Source of the DNA: an uncultured Rhodopirellula sp.
Lineage (GTDB): Bacteria; Planctomycetota; Planctomycetia; Pirellulales; Pirellulaceae
Length of the DNA stretch: 8,655 nt
NCBI GenBank assembly: GCA_913061385.1
Contig: CAJXTM010000101.1
Coordinates: forward strand, 1-8,655
Reading direction: 5' to 3'
Made by a program: the position numbers and the translations under genes. Shown piece by piece: positions 1 through 8,606 of this stretch; the stretch's first letter is position 1, and each line of letters begins with the position of its first letter. The notes under the pieces were generated by a model. It did no database searches and was not told where the DNA came from. It saw only the letters and a list, made by a program, of their open reading frames with translations.

Positions 1-47
1 GAGATCAGCCTCGGTCTCGTGGGCTCGGAGATGTGTATAAGAGACAG
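1..47. other. Illumina Nextera i7 adapter (non-genomic)
   Basis: Positions 14-47 match the 34-nt Nextera read-2 transposase adapter exactly, ending in the 19-bp Tn5 mosaic end agatgtgtataagagacag at 29-47. Positions 6-13 (cagcctcg) sit where the i7 index lies and equal the reverse complement of index N710 (CGAGGCTG). Positions 1-5 (gagat) are the end of the P7 flow-cell primer. This is untrimmed library sequence; genomic DNA begins at 48. It supplies the false C-terminal residues and false stop of the reading frame that runs leftwards off the PSCyt gene. Adapter identity is recalled knowledge matched base by base. Confidence 0.98.
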
Positions 48-2506
48 GGGTGCAGGCAATGTACTTTGCGGTAGAAATTCCGAAGCGAAACCCGATCTTC
101 TGAGCTGCGTTTTTCGTCAGCGACATTGAGCAGTCGATGCAATTGCCGCGGTGTATCGATGGCGGGCGAACGGTAAGCATAGGTCAGACGTGATGGCGGG
201 CTGGAGTTCACCACTTTGATATAAAGATCATTGTCCCCCTGCTTGAGATCCAGTTGGTACTCCAAGGCAAGTGGATTAAGTCCTAGCTCTTCTTTTGAAA
301 TGGCAATCTGTTTCCCATTGAGGTAAACCGCATGGCCACCATCAGCCCCAAACAGCAAGGTGATTTTCGTTGCGCTGGGTGCGGAAAGACGCTGGTGCAG
401 TACCATCACACTGCTGCGGTCCTGCACTGCAGGCAGTTTCTGAATCTGTACTTCCGTCAGATCTGCTCGCTCTTGCCAGCGGTAAGGTCGGTCTTCATGC
501 TTGAAGACTTCATCGGGTTTGAACTCGGATTGCTGCGATGCGTATTTTCGTCCATAGGCTGCGATTGTGCTTTCTACCGCAAAAGGTCCTGCCGCCGAAA
601 CGGGGCTCAGCGTGATGCGTTGTTCGACAGGGACTTTCGGACTCATGTCGCTAACCGAAAGCCGCACACATCTCAGTTGATGCGCTGCGAATTTTGACTG
701 GTATTGCAAACGAACTCGAATCTTCGCGTTCATCCCTTCTGCCAGCAACGCTGGAATCACAAACCAAGCTGATCGTCCTCCCGTTTTTTGGTGTCCACCC
801 ACTGCCCAGCCTGTGCTGTCATCCACTTTTGTATCAAAGGCATCGCGGATACTGAAGGAACCATCCTGCTGTTCGAAGTCAGCGAACCCATAGGTGATCG
901 GGACTTTCATCCACTGACCCTCAAGGAAGTCATCGGTGATTTCGACACTGATCTCTGACAACACGGCATTGCCATTCGCGGCAGTCCCAACACGATTGTT
1001 CGCCTCATCCACTAACGCTTCAAGATGCAGCGTTTGCCATTGCGTTCCAGATGTTAATGGGGCAACGATGGTAGTGGTGTCTTTGGCGGCAGCTGGGGCA
1101 CTGAATTCAAATGAACCATCTTCGCGGACGGTCATCTCGGTGCCCGCCTCGGAATTTACGCTTGTAGGTATCAGGAATTCAATCGCAGGTTCAAGGCCCT
1201 TGACCAACACCTGTTCCCATCCAAGCTGAGCTGCATCGACGGCTGCGATTGGATTGACCATGCTTTGTTGAAGGTCAGCGAGAGTTTTCTCAAATTCACT
1301 GACTTGTTTTTTCTGTTCCGTTGTTGGAACCAGAATTGTGGGTGCGGGGTTTTTTACATTTGCATCCAGTGCACGACCGTCCAAACTGTTGAAAAACGAA
1401 AACAGCGAGTAGTAATCTTCCATCGAGATGGGATCAAACTTGTGATCGTGACAGACCGCACAACCTGTGGTTAGCCCAAGAAAGATGGTGCCAAATGCAT
1501 CGGTGCGGTCGATGACATTTCGTGTGAATACCTCGTCGTAAATGGAACCGCCTTCGCCTGTGGTGACATTCAAACGATTGAATCCACTCGCGATCTGATC
1601 CGATTCCATTGCATCAGGAATCAAGTCGCCTGCCAATTGCAATGTCATGAATTCATCAAACGGCATATTGTCATTGATTGCCTGGATGACCCAGTCGCGA
1701 TATGGCCACATCTCGCGGTAGTTATCCAGATGCAATCCATGAGTGTCCGCATAGCGGACGAGGTCCAGCCAATAACGTCCAACATGCCGGCCGAATTCGG
1801 CAGAAGCCAGCAAGCGATCAACCAATTGTTCATAAGCGTCCGGCGATTCATCGGACAGGAATTTTGTGATCTGTTTTCGGGTGGGAGGCAGTCCTGTCAG
1901 ATCGAGACAGACTCGGCGAAGTACGGTACGGCGGTCTGCTCGGCCATTCAACTTTAAATCGGCATCACGGGCCCGTTGCGTGATCAAGTAGTCAATCGAT
2001 GCAGGGCTATTTCCTGATACATTCGCGGGAAGACTTGGCCGCGCCGGTGATCGAAACGACCAATGCTGTTCAATTGCCGCCCCGGATTCGATCCAGTCTG
2101 TCAGAAGCTGCCGCTGCGAAGGTGACAACGGTTTGTGGAATTCAGGTGGCGGCATCAGGATTTCGGTGTCATTCGATTCAGCTCGAGCTAACAACTCGCT
2201 CTTGGATGAATTACCCGCCGTCACGACGCTCGATAGCCCTTCTGCTGTATCCAGTCGTAGATCTGCCTCGCGTGTCTGTTCGTCCGGGCCGTGACACGCA
2301 AAACAGTGATCCGAAAGAATCGGCCGAATGTCCCTGGAAAAGTCGGGTGGGTCGAGGTGCGCTGCGTTTTCTGCTGCGGGCAGTTGCCGCTGCGCAGCGA
2401 TGATCCCGATACCACCGGTAACGAAAAGCAGTACGGCAATGAGTTGGGGCCGATTAGGCATGTAAGCGACAATTGGGAGGTTGAATGAGACAGAGGGCAA
2501 GGACAT
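48..2506 (-). CDS. PSCyt1/PSCyt2 (DUF1549-type) planctomycete secreted cytochrome-like protein, 3' end missing
   Basis: About 819 genomic residues are present; the apparent stop lies inside the adapter. The N-terminus has a signal or anchor segment (roughly 20-38, hydrophobic LIAVLLFVTGGIGIIAA), so the protein is exported. A PSCyt1 domain follows with a haem c motif C68-F-A-C71-H72 and the family-typical GPDEQTREADLRLD. PSCyt2/DUF1549 spans about 165-372 (RYWLDLVRYADTHG) with a second motif C349-A-V-C352-H353 leading into DHKFDPI. Residues about 400-780 form a long insert; its last part (LLFGADGGHAVYLNGK) looks like a PA14-type beta domain. The usual C-terminal PSD1/DUF1553 domain is missing because the contig ends. 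Start 2506 is preferred because AGGTGG lies 7 nt upstream; an internal Met at 2461 would give a more compact signal peptide but has no Shine-Dalgarno. Substrate is unknown. The family is often proposed to act in envelope redox chemistry or polysaccharide breakdown, but that is not shown here. Confidence 0.93.
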
Positions 2507-2513
2507 CGCGTTA

Positions 2514-2519
2514 CCACCT
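2514..2519 (-). promoter_or_regulatory. Ribosome binding site of the PSCyt gene
   Basis: On the minus strand the sequence reads AGGTGG, then 7 nt, then the ATG at 2506-2504. This is the only clear Shine-Dalgarno in the window, and it decides the start in favour of 2506 over the internal Met at 2461, whose upstream bases are pyrimidine-rich. Confidence 0.6.
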
Positions 2520-2525
2520 ACTACA

Positions 2526-2545
2526 GTTTACCGCCGTTTACCACG
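2526..2545. repeat. Tandem 10-bp repeat just upstream of the PSCyt start
   Basis: Two adjacent 10-base units, GTTTACCGCC (2526-2535) and GTTTACCACG (2536-2545), share GTTTACC and differ in two of the last three bases. A third related copy, GTTACCACC (2510-2518), lacks one T and overlaps the ribosome binding site. Units spaced about one helical turn apart in a leader could be a regulator binding array, or a chance low-complexity duplication. The repeat itself is certain; its function is unknown. Confidence 0.4.
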
Positions 2546-2574
2546 GTCTGAAAACGAGAAGCCAACAAACATCG

Positions 2575-2595
2575 CCTCTGTCCGTGCTACAGAGG
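2575..2595. repeat. Inverted repeat CCTCTGT-N7-ACAGAGG upstream of the PSCyt gene
   Basis: Perfect 7-bp arms at 2575-2581 and 2589-2595 flank a 7-nt loop, 69-89 bp upstream of the PSCyt start. No T-run follows on either strand, so it is not an intrinsic terminator. It could be an operator or an RNA hairpin in the leader. The weak minus-strand -10 candidate at 2603-2608 lies just upstream, which would place the hairpin at the start of the transcript. Confidence 0.35.
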
Positions 2596-2823
2596 GGCAA
2601 ATCTTATAATCGGTAATACAAGAGGCTCGCAGCGTTTAATGGACTGGGGAAAGGTTTGTTTGTTCAGGTCTCTCGCTGAATCGTAAGGCCTTCATGAATT
2701 GAAGCGATTGTGCTGGTCGCTTGGGTTGTTGGGATCTAGCTGCAATTGATAGGGAAAAAAGCATCAATCAAAAGAATATCCCTGTAAGAACATTTATGCG
2801 GAGAGATTCCTTGAATTCATGGA

Positions 2824-5800
2824 TCAGACGGATTTCCTGCCCCAGCCACCGCCGCCCGGAGTTTCGATGATCAGCCGATCACCAGTAGCTACTGAGATTG
2901 AGGTTGTGGCGGAAAGTAGTTCGGTTTCTCCATCATGTATAAGCAAGTTTCGGCCGACTTTGCCCGGACCTCCACCCGACATCCCATACGGTCCGACATT
3001 GCGTCGTCCCGTCAGTAGTGAGATGACCAGCGGTTTCAAAAACTCGAATTCCCGAATCATGCCATCCCCGCCACGGTGCATTCCCGTTCCACCACTTTGA
3101 TGACGAATTTCAAAACGTCTCAATCGTACCGGCAGTCTTGATTCCAGAATTTCAGGGTCGGTGATGCGAGTGTTGGTCATGTGTGTATGTACCGCGTCTG
3201 CGCCCGGCATTGTTGGTGTTGCGCCACTTCCTCCACCAATCGTTTCGTAATAACCAAAGGTTGGGTCGCCTATCAGCACGTTGTTCATGGTGCCCTGTGA
3301 GGCTGCAGCTGCGCCCAACGCACCCAACAGAACATCAACGATTCGCTGGCTTGTTTCGACATTTCCGGCGACGACTGCAGCACACTTGGCTGGTTCCTCG
3401 TGGTGCGGTGGGTCCAACATGCCCTCAGGAATTTGGATGGTTACATCTCGAAGCACACCATCACAGAGTGGTAAGTCAGAGCCCGATACACAACGTAGAA
3501 CATAAAGCGTGGCTGCAGTCACGATAGCTGGCGTTGCATTGAATCCATGTGGGTGGACAGATGAGGTTTCGAAGCAGATATCAAGTTGATTCTGGTGACG
3601 TTGCAATGTGGCAGCAATACGACTGCCGTCATCCAGGTGGTCTTCGAAACTCATGGGTTCGTTTGGCAGTCTTTGTATCCAGCGCCGCATGGAATCACCC
3701 GCCAAATCCAGAATCTGGCTCATGAATGAGTCAATGATTTTTGCGGAGTACCGTTGAGCAAGATCCGTCAACGCTCGGGCACCATGGGCACCGGCGGCCT
3801 GCTGCGCAGCAATGTCGGACAGGTTCTCGCTCACACACCGTGAGGGATAAGGCCCCGTTGAAAGTAGTCGCTTCAGTTCGGCTTCATGGTTACTACCCGA
3901 TTTAACCAACGCAAAGTTTCGAATCACTACTCCCTCTTCTGCAAGGGAGGTGGCGTTGGGAGGCATGGATCCCGGAGTGCGCCCACCTATTTCAGCGTGG
4001 TGTGCCCGCGAAGCCACATAGAAATCGGGTGATCCGTGTGTTATTTCAGGATCGCAGAAGACAGGTGTGATTGCCGTCACGTCAGGCAGGTGTGAGCCAC
4101 CGGCATAAGGATCGTTGCTAAGGTAACAGTCGTGGGGAGACATCGTCGGGAATTGCCGCATGATCTGGCGAACAGTATGCCCCATGGCTCCCAGATGCAC
4201 AGGAACATGGGGTGCATTGGCAATCAATGAGCCGTCTTGGCGAAACACAGCACAGCTGTAATCACGACGCTCTTTCACGTTGACGCTGATCGATGTTCGC
4301 CGCAGAACCTCGCCCATCGCATCAGCAATGCCCTGCAGACGGCGGGCGATCACTTCCAATAAAACAGGATCGGAGACAACACTTTGATCCTCTGCTTTCA
4401 GCGTCAATTCTGCTTCATTGTAGGTGACTTCGATGATTCCGTCTTGAATTTTGGTGGCCTGCCAATCTGGTTCCACAACAAGCGTGGAGTGATCGCCCAC
4501 AATCATCGCGGGGCCAGTAATGATCTTGCCCGTGGGAAGAGAATCACGATCAATTTGAAGTGCATCGATCCACTGACCATCATGCCACATTTTTGCCGTG
4601 CCCGATGTGTCGGCGGCAGTGGTTTGACGATCAAGAAAATGTTCTTTGTCAGATCGCAGGGTTGTGTCACATCGCAGAGCTGCTAGTTCAACAGCACGAT
4701 TCGCTTGAGCATAGCCAAAGATTTTGTGGTGCTGTTCATGGAACCGTTCCTGTAATGTCTCAGCAGGATATAGCGGTATGCTGAGAGGGGCCTCGGTTCC
4801 CTGATACCTGACATCAGCTTCGAGTACATGTTCCAGTTGTTGTCCCGGTTCGATTTCTTCCTTTAATTGCTGTTCGGCTTCGCTGGCCAAGGCGGTAGCC
4901 CTTAACTGAATGGAGTGAGTCGTGAGGCTTTTAAGCAATTCGTAGATGCCTCGCGTTAGAACCTGACCTTGATCAGCTAGTCCCATCCCCAAAGCGCTGA
5001 GCATGCCCGAGTCGGGGTGATCCAAGATTTTTCCCATTCCCAGAACGCTGGCAACTCGACATAGGTGCTGGCCAGCCGCGCCACCAAATCCGACCAGAAC
5101 CATGCTTCGTACATCACTGCCCTGCGCGGTACTTACCGTGCGTACGGCCTCTGCCATATGGGTCACAGCGATCGAAAAAAATCCCTCAGCCAATTGCTCG
5201 ACAGATGACAATCCAGAATCTTTGGGAAGTTGTCGCAGGACCGACTGCAAGGCGACTGCGGCAGATTGGCGATTCAATGGAAAGGGAAATCGATTTTCCG
5301 GCACTCTCCCGAGTAATAAATTGACATCCGTGACCGTCAGTGGGCCACCACGTCCGTAGCAGGCAGGGCCAGGATTGGATCCAGCGCTCTGCGGACCGAC
5401 TGCCAGTCGTTGATCCGTGTTGTAATGGCAGATGGATCCACCGCCCGCTGCTACTGTTTCAATGTCCATCATTGCGGTCATCACACGCACACCTGCGACG
5501 CGTGATTCGTAACGTCGTCCAACCCGGCCCTCATATCGACTGACATCTGTGCTGGTGCCACCCATGTCCAGGCCGATTGCATTGTTGCCGCCTGCTCGAT
5601 CTGCAACGTGTCCCAACGCTACAACTCCGCCCGCTGGGCCTGATAATATGCTGTCTCGACCACGGAATGCTGCGGGCGAAACCAGTTTGCCATTACTAGT
5701 CATCAATCGTAGATGGCACTGTGAAGTACCGCCAAACTGTTGCCAAACTCGTGCTACATATCCCGACAGAATCGGGTTCAGGTACGCATCCAGAACTGTT

Positions 5801-6690
5801 GTTTCCGTGCGCGAAACATATTTAATTAACGGAGCAACTTCGCTGGATCTGGAAATGTTTGTAAAACCTGCTTGGCGTGCCAAGTGTTCGATCAAGCGTT
5901 CATGTTCATCATTGACATGTGAGTGCAGCAGACAGATTGCAAGTGAATCAATTCCATCACGCTTGAGCTCCGAAAGCAGGATTTTGACTGTATCGATATC
6001 CACCGGATGAAGCACTTCGCCCCGCGCGTCCAGTCGTTCGTTGACTTCCAGTACACGGTCGGTAAGTGGTTGTGTTTTTTCAATGGAGAGCGAGAAGAGT
6101 TCGGGCCGGTCCTGTTCACCGATGCGCAGAATGTCGGCAAATCCTGTTGTGACCAGGACAGCAGTTTTAGCGCCCCCCCGAGTCAATAGTGCATTTGTGC
6201 CCCGAGTTGTTCCGAGGCGGATGTCGAGAGCAGGCAACGGAGCATCCAGAGGAATGCCCAGTAGTAGTCGGGTTGCCAGGACTGGTGCTTCAAGCCCAGC
6301 ATTGAGTTCAATGATCACATCCCGTTTCAGTTCATGATCTGTTTCGGAGTCCTCTTCTGATTCGGTGTTTCTGTGCTGGATTTCGCTGGTAGGTTTACCG
6401 AACGTGGTTGACGTGAATGTCAGCACGCCATTTTCATGCTTGGTGATTCGACCCAGCGGACGCTGATCTCCTTCAGTATCAAGGATAGAGATCGCTGCGT
6501 TATTCCAGAATCCTGGGATTTCCTGCCCGGCAAGTTCGCTCACGCGGAAACTGTGGTTGGTGATCCACTCTGCAATCTTTGAACGGATCACACCGTTACT
6601 AAGTACCTTGGTGTGGTATCGCGATGAACCATCGTTGACGATGCAGTCAGTGAAGGTCCCGCCCACATCGGCCCAAACTGTAATCGTCAT
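2824..6690 (-). CDS. Fused hydantoinase A/B protein, probable ATP-dependent 5-oxoprolinase
   Basis: This 1288-residue protein has the HyuA-HyuB fused architecture of eukaryotic-type 5-oxoprolinase (OPLAH, EC 3.5.2.9), which converts 5-oxo-L-proline plus ATP to glutamate in the cytoplasm; its length equals the usual size of that family. The HyuA half opens with the nucleotide-binding [11 protein letters not shown] (5-15), followed by [10 protein letters not shown] (160-169), the central phosphate loop [12 protein letters not shown] (349-360), [16 protein letters not shown] (373-388) and [12 protein letters not shown] (439-450). The HyuB half runs from about 773 to the end, with [14 protein letters not shown] (857-870) and [11 protein letters not shown] (893-903), whose D, H and E residues are probable metal ligands, and a Gly-rich tail TPGGGGWG (1278-1285). 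Residues about 48-157 form an N-terminal insertion with an acidic stretch. The start overlaps the trkA stop as ATGA, and no Shine-Dalgarno is seen, consistent with translational coupling. A hydantoinase or related amidohydrolase role is the main alternative, because substrate cannot be read from sequence. Confidence 0.93.
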   Translation of the reverse strand: MTITVWADVGGTFTDCIVNDGSSRYHTKVLSNGVIRSKIAEWITNHSFRVSELAGQEIPGFWNNAAISILDTEGDQRPLGRITKHENGVLTFTSTTFGKPTSEIQHRNTESEEDSETDHELKRDVIIELNAGLEAPVLATRLLLGIPLDAPLPALDIRLGTTRGTNALLTRGGAKTAVLVTTGFADILRIGEQDRPELFSLSIEKTQPLTDRVLEVNERLDARGEVLHPVDIDTVKILLSELKRDGIDSLAICLLHSHVNDEHERLIEHLARQAGFTNISRSSEVAPLIKYVSRTETTVLDAYLNPILSGYVARVWQQFGGTSQCHLRLMTSNGKLVSPAAFRGRDSILSGPAGGVVALGHVADRAGGNNAIGLDMGGTSTDVSRYEGRVGRRYESRVAGVRVMTAMMDIETVAAGGGSICHYNTDQRLAVGPQSAGSNPGPACYGRGGPLTVTDVNLLLGRVPENRFPFPLNRQSAAVALQSVLRQLPKDSGLSSVEQLAEGFFSIAVTHMAEAVRTVSTAQGSDVRSMVLVGFGGAAGQHLCRVASVLGMGKILDHPDSGMLSALGMGLADQGQVLTRGIYELLKSLTTHSIQLRATALASEAEQQLKEEIEPGQQLEHVLEADVRYQGTEAPLSIPLYPAETLQERFHEQHHKIFGYAQANRAVELAALRCDTTLRSDKEHFLDRQTTAADTSGTAKMWHDGQWIDALQIDRDSLPTGKIITGPAMIVGDHSTLVVEPDWQATKIQDGIIEVTYNEAELTLKAEDQSVVSDPVLLEVIARRLQGIADAMGEVLRRTSISVNVKERRDYSCAVFRQDGSLIANAPHVPVHLGAMGHTVRQIMRQFPTMSPHDCYLSNDPYAGGSHLPDVTAITPVFCDPEITHGSPDFYVASRAHHAEIGGRTPGSMPPNATSLAEEGVVIRNFALVKSGSNHEAELKRLLSTGPYPSRCVSENLSDIAAQQAAGAHGARALTDLAQRYSAKIIDSFMSQILDLAGDSMRRWIQRLPNEPMSFEDHLDDGSRIAATLQRHQNQLDICFETSSVHPHGFNATPAIVTAATLYVLRCVSGSDLPLCDGVLRDVTIQIPEGMLDPPHHEEPAKCAAVVAGNVETSQRIVDVLLGALGAAAASQGTMNNVLIGDPTFGYYETIGGGSGATPTMPGADAVHTHMTNTRITDPEILESRLPVRLRRFEIRHQSGGTGMHRGGDGMIREFEFLKPLVISLLTGRRNVGPYGMSGGGPGKVGRNLLIHDGETELLSATTSISVATGDRLIIETPGGGGWGRKSV
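6687..6690 (-). promoter_or_regulatory. ATGA start-stop overlap joining trkA to the 5-oxoprolinase gene
   Basis: The minus strand reads ATGA: ATG (6690-6688) starts the 5-oxoprolinase and TGA (6689-6687) stops trkA. The 20 bases before the ATG contain no Shine-Dalgarno, so re-initiation by ribosomes finishing trkA is the simplest explanation. The two genes are therefore almost certainly co-transcribed. Confidence 0.85.
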
Positions 6691-8030
6691 GAGTTAAACA
6701 ATGCCAAGCTTTCTTTTGCTGCTGGTTGATCAATCAACGCAACAGCGACATCACCTGGCTTTAGGGTGTCATTGGCGGTGGGGACGCGAATGAATCCGTC
6801 TCGTTCAACAGCAGCAATCAAGCAGCGACCAGAAAGTGGTAATTCCGCTAACGTGGCTTGAGTGACCTGTGTGCCTTCAGAGACCTCCAGTTCATAGATG
6901 CCTATGGAACCGTTCGGGATTCGGCTCTGGCTAATGATTGCACCTTCATTCAGAAATCCCATGATTTGCCGTGCTACAACATCTCTTTCACTGACAGCAC
7001 GATCAATCCCAAGTTTTCCAACCACATTGGCATAGTCAGGACGCCCAACCACGCACATCACACGAGCTGCTCCCAATTCCCTCGCTTCGACTCCTGCCAT
7101 GATGTTGCTTTCATCACTGCCGGTGCAGGCAACGAAGTAGTCGACTGTTCCACCGCCCTCGTCTTCCAGCACGCTGCGGCGATTTGCATTGGCGTGAATG
7201 ACTGTGACTCCGGGTAGTAGTTTTGCCAGTCGCTTGCAATGCTCTTGGTTTCGTTCGAGCAATACAATCCGGTAATCGCGGCGGCTCAGTGAGTCGGCGA
7301 GGTGATAACCGGTTTCACCGCCACCCGCTATCATCACACGTTGTTTGAGGTGCAGTTCCGATTCAGAAACAAACATACCTCTTGTTTTGGTAACCATTTC
7401 CGGCGCACCAATCAGGCTGACCCGATCACCTCCGTGCAATTCATCCTCGCCGCTGGCGATCCACATTCGTCCCTCACGGGCAATGGATCCGATCCGAACA
7501 GCTCCGGGGATTTTCAGGTCTCGCAGTTTGTGTCCCGCACATACCGACTTGCCATCGACTTCGACTTCATAGACTTCTAACTGTCCGCGAGCAAAGTGCT
7601 CAAGTGGTATCGCGTCTGGATTCCGGATGGCTCTTGCTAGTTCAAACGCTGATAGCTGTTCAAGGCTCAGTAGGCTATCGATATTGAAGTGGCGTTGGTA
7701 ATCGAATGTGCTGAGGTCATGAAAGGCAGGTGCATAGACGCGGGCAATGCTTCGTCGTGCACCAAGTGCTTTTGCCATACTCGCTGCAACTATATTGACT
7801 TCGTCGTCGCCAGTAACTGCCAGGCACATGTCCGCAGAACTGACATCTGCTTGGAACAGTACGGTGCTTCTGGATGCGCTCCCGACAATCGCTTTGACAT
7901 CCAGTTCGTTGTTGATGCGTTGAACGTTGCCAGCATTACTGTCGACTACAGTAACGCTGTGCCCACGCCTGCACAGCATGTCTGCGACCCAACGGCCAAC
8001 CGTTCCAGCACCAAGAGTCAGAACTCGCAT
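6687..8030 (-). CDS. trkA: Trk potassium uptake regulatory subunit TrkA (two RCK units)
   Basis: TrkA is a cytoplasmic NAD(H)- and nucleotide-binding ring protein that gates the membrane K+ transporter TrkH/TrkG. The 447-residue length matches full-size two-unit TrkA (about 450-460). First RCK_N Rossmann fold: LGAGTVG (6-12) with acidic D30 closing the second strand (VTVVD), then AVTGDDEVNI (71-80). RCK_C follows at about 145-225. The second Rossmann fold begins at about 231 with IAGGGETG (234-241) and E259 (VLLER), then ACTGSDESNIMAG (301-313). The second RCK_C spans about 365-440. The start at 8030 begins directly with the Rossmann strand MRVLTLGAG; no clear Shine-Dalgarno precedes it. No TrkH-like channel gene is in the window; the upstream small membrane protein is far too short. 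The stop overlaps the next gene. The family call is secure; the partner is unknown. Confidence 0.95.
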   Translation of the reverse strand: MRVLTLGAGTVGRWVADMLCRRGHSVTVVDSNAGNVQRINNELDVKAIVGSASRSTVLFQADVSSADMCLAVTGDDEVNIVAASMAKALGARRSIARVYAPAFHDLSTFDYQRHFNIDSLLSLEQLSAFELARAIRNPDAIPLEHFARGQLEVYEVEVDGKSVCAGHKLRDLKIPGAVRIGSIAREGRMWIASGEDELHGGDRVSLIGAPEMVTKTRGMFVSESELHLKQRVMIAGGGETGYHLADSLSRRDYRIVLLERNQEHCKRLAKLLPGVTVIHANANRRSVLEDEGGGTVDYFVACTGSDESNIMAGVEARELGAARVMCVVGRPDYANVVGKLGIDRAVSERDVVARQIMGFLNEGAIISQSRIPNGSIGIYELEVSEGTQVTQATLAELPLSGRCLIAAVERDGFIRVPTANDTLKPGDVAVALIDQPAAKESLALFNS

Positions 8031-8392
8031 TAAATTCAGTCTGTATGAAGGGAAATGAATAGGCTTCAGCGGTCAAACAGCTGCCGTGAAGATGTCACGA
8101 TTGTGCGAGGTCTTGGCACGATGCCAAATTGGGGATTTAACAAAACAGCAGATTGTCAGTTGTCGTTTGCCAATCATCGTGGCTTGCAGCGAACCGTTTT
8201 TTACAGCAAAGAATAGGGTCGATCTGTGTGTCTCGAATCGTTCTGTTGGTTTGTCTGAATTGGTAACGCATCCAATGGCGATGAATTGATCCGGACTAGA
8301 TTTGTATTTTGAAGTGTCGGGTATTTGCGAACCTCGCTCGAGCTGCGTGAAATGCAATTTGCACGATGCATTGGCGGTGGATGTCAGCGGGC
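8031..8392. other. Intergenic region upstream of trkA
   Basis: These 362 bp lie between the small membrane protein stop and the trkA start, both on the minus strand, and should contain the trkA promoter. I see no RNA gene fold and no convincing coding frame. Two short inverted repeats are visible: TTGGCA-CGA-TGCCAA at 8113-8127, and AATGCA/TGCATT (8351-8356 and 8367-8372), the latter shortly after the upstream gene's stop but without a T-run. On the minus strand a TTGACC occurs about 40 bp before trkA, without a convincing -10 at the right distance. A minus-strand frame starting with TTG at 8405 and ending at 8073 looks like chance. Confidence 0.6.
8113..8127. repeat. Palindrome TTGGCA-CGA-TGCCAA upstream of trkA
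   Basis: Perfect 6-bp arms (8113-8118 and 8122-8127) surround a 3-nt centre, 83 bp upstream of the trkA ATG. The dyad form and promoter-region position would suit a dimeric regulator site. The lack of a T-run, short stem and tiny loop argue against a terminator. It does not meet the sigma-54 consensus on either strand. Confidence 0.35.
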
Positions 8393-8596
8393 TTACAGCA
8401 ACCAATCAAGAATGCAAATCACGATGAAGATGATCCCCATGAAACCGGTAATCCAGCGTCCTGTTTGCCATGCGTGCTGGAGAATCAACTTTGTGTTTTC
8501 GTGGCGGGTGCCACCAAAGACCAATGCGATGGCGATGATTAACGGCAGGTAATAAAGCAGGTAGCTGGGTGCGATGGAAAGCATTTCGTCTTGCAT
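8393..8596 (-). CDS. Small two-helix membrane protein, family not recognised
   Basis: The frame from ATG at 8596 gives 67 residues, beginning MQDEMLSIAPSYLL and ending in TAA at 8395-8393. Two hydrophobic stretches, about 12-28 (YLLYYLPLIIAIALVFG) and 49-66 (ITGFMGIIFIVICILDWL), are predicted membrane helices. They are joined by a polar loop (29-48) carrying R31, K36 and R47, so by the positive-inside rule the loop would face the cytoplasm. Only 10 genomic bases precede the ATG before the adapter, with no Shine-Dalgarno, so the true start could lie upstream and be lost; an alternative is Met5 at 8584. Residues encoded beyond 8606 (MCIRDR) are adapter translation. I cannot name a family. The clean two-helix pattern and sharp stop make a real gene more likely than chance. 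Role is unknown, and any link to K+ transport is only positional. Confidence 0.65.
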   Translation of the reverse strand: MQDEMLSIAPSYLLYYLPLIIAIALVFGGTRHENTKLILQHAWQTGRWITGFMGIIFIVICILDWLL

Positions 8597-8606
8597 GGTA
8601 GAGTGC

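Larger units (their letters stand above)
2507..2823. other. Intergenic region between 5-oxoprolinase and PSCyt gene
   Basis: These 317 bp separate two minus-strand genes and should hold the 3' end of the trkA/5-oxoprolinase transcript and the PSCyt promoter. No open frame here looks coding and no tRNA fold is seen. Visible elements are a tandem GTTTACC repeat (2526-2545), an inverted repeat (2575-2595), a possible minus-strand -10 box TATAAG (2603-2608) without a good -35, and a weak A/T-rich hairpin with arms ATTGAT 2745-2750 and ATCAAT 2763-2768. On the minus strand that hairpin carries a six-T run in its loop rather than after its stem, so it is not a standard intrinsic terminator. The gap suggests the PSCyt gene is transcribed separately. 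Confidence 0.6.

Noticed and set aside
2605..2610. Plus-strand TATAAT as a promoter
   Set aside because: There is no -35 element at 16-18 bp and no plus-strand gene downstream. The overlapping minus-strand TATAAG is more relevant but also weak.
2745..2768. Intrinsic terminator after the 5-oxoprolinase gene
   Set aside because: The stem is only 6 A/T-rich pairs and the T-run lies inside the loop instead of following the stem, so it lacks the form of an intrinsic terminator.
5549..6010. Plus-strand 153-residue frame inside the 5-oxoprolinase gene
   Set aside because: It is antisense to strongly conserved HyuA motifs and has no family features; a shadow of the real gene. The same applies to the other plus-strand frames across 332-7580.
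8111..8130. Possible sigma-54 promoter (TTGGCACG)
   Set aside because: The -24-like element is present on the plus strand, but the -12 TTGC element is not at the required spacing on either strand.
8073..8405. Minus-strand 110-residue frame in the gap upstream of trkA
   Set aside because: It starts with TTG, overlaps the preceding gene's stop, has no recognisable domain or hydrophobic pattern, and has a Cys/Phe/Ser-rich random-looking composition. Competing frames exist on the other strand.
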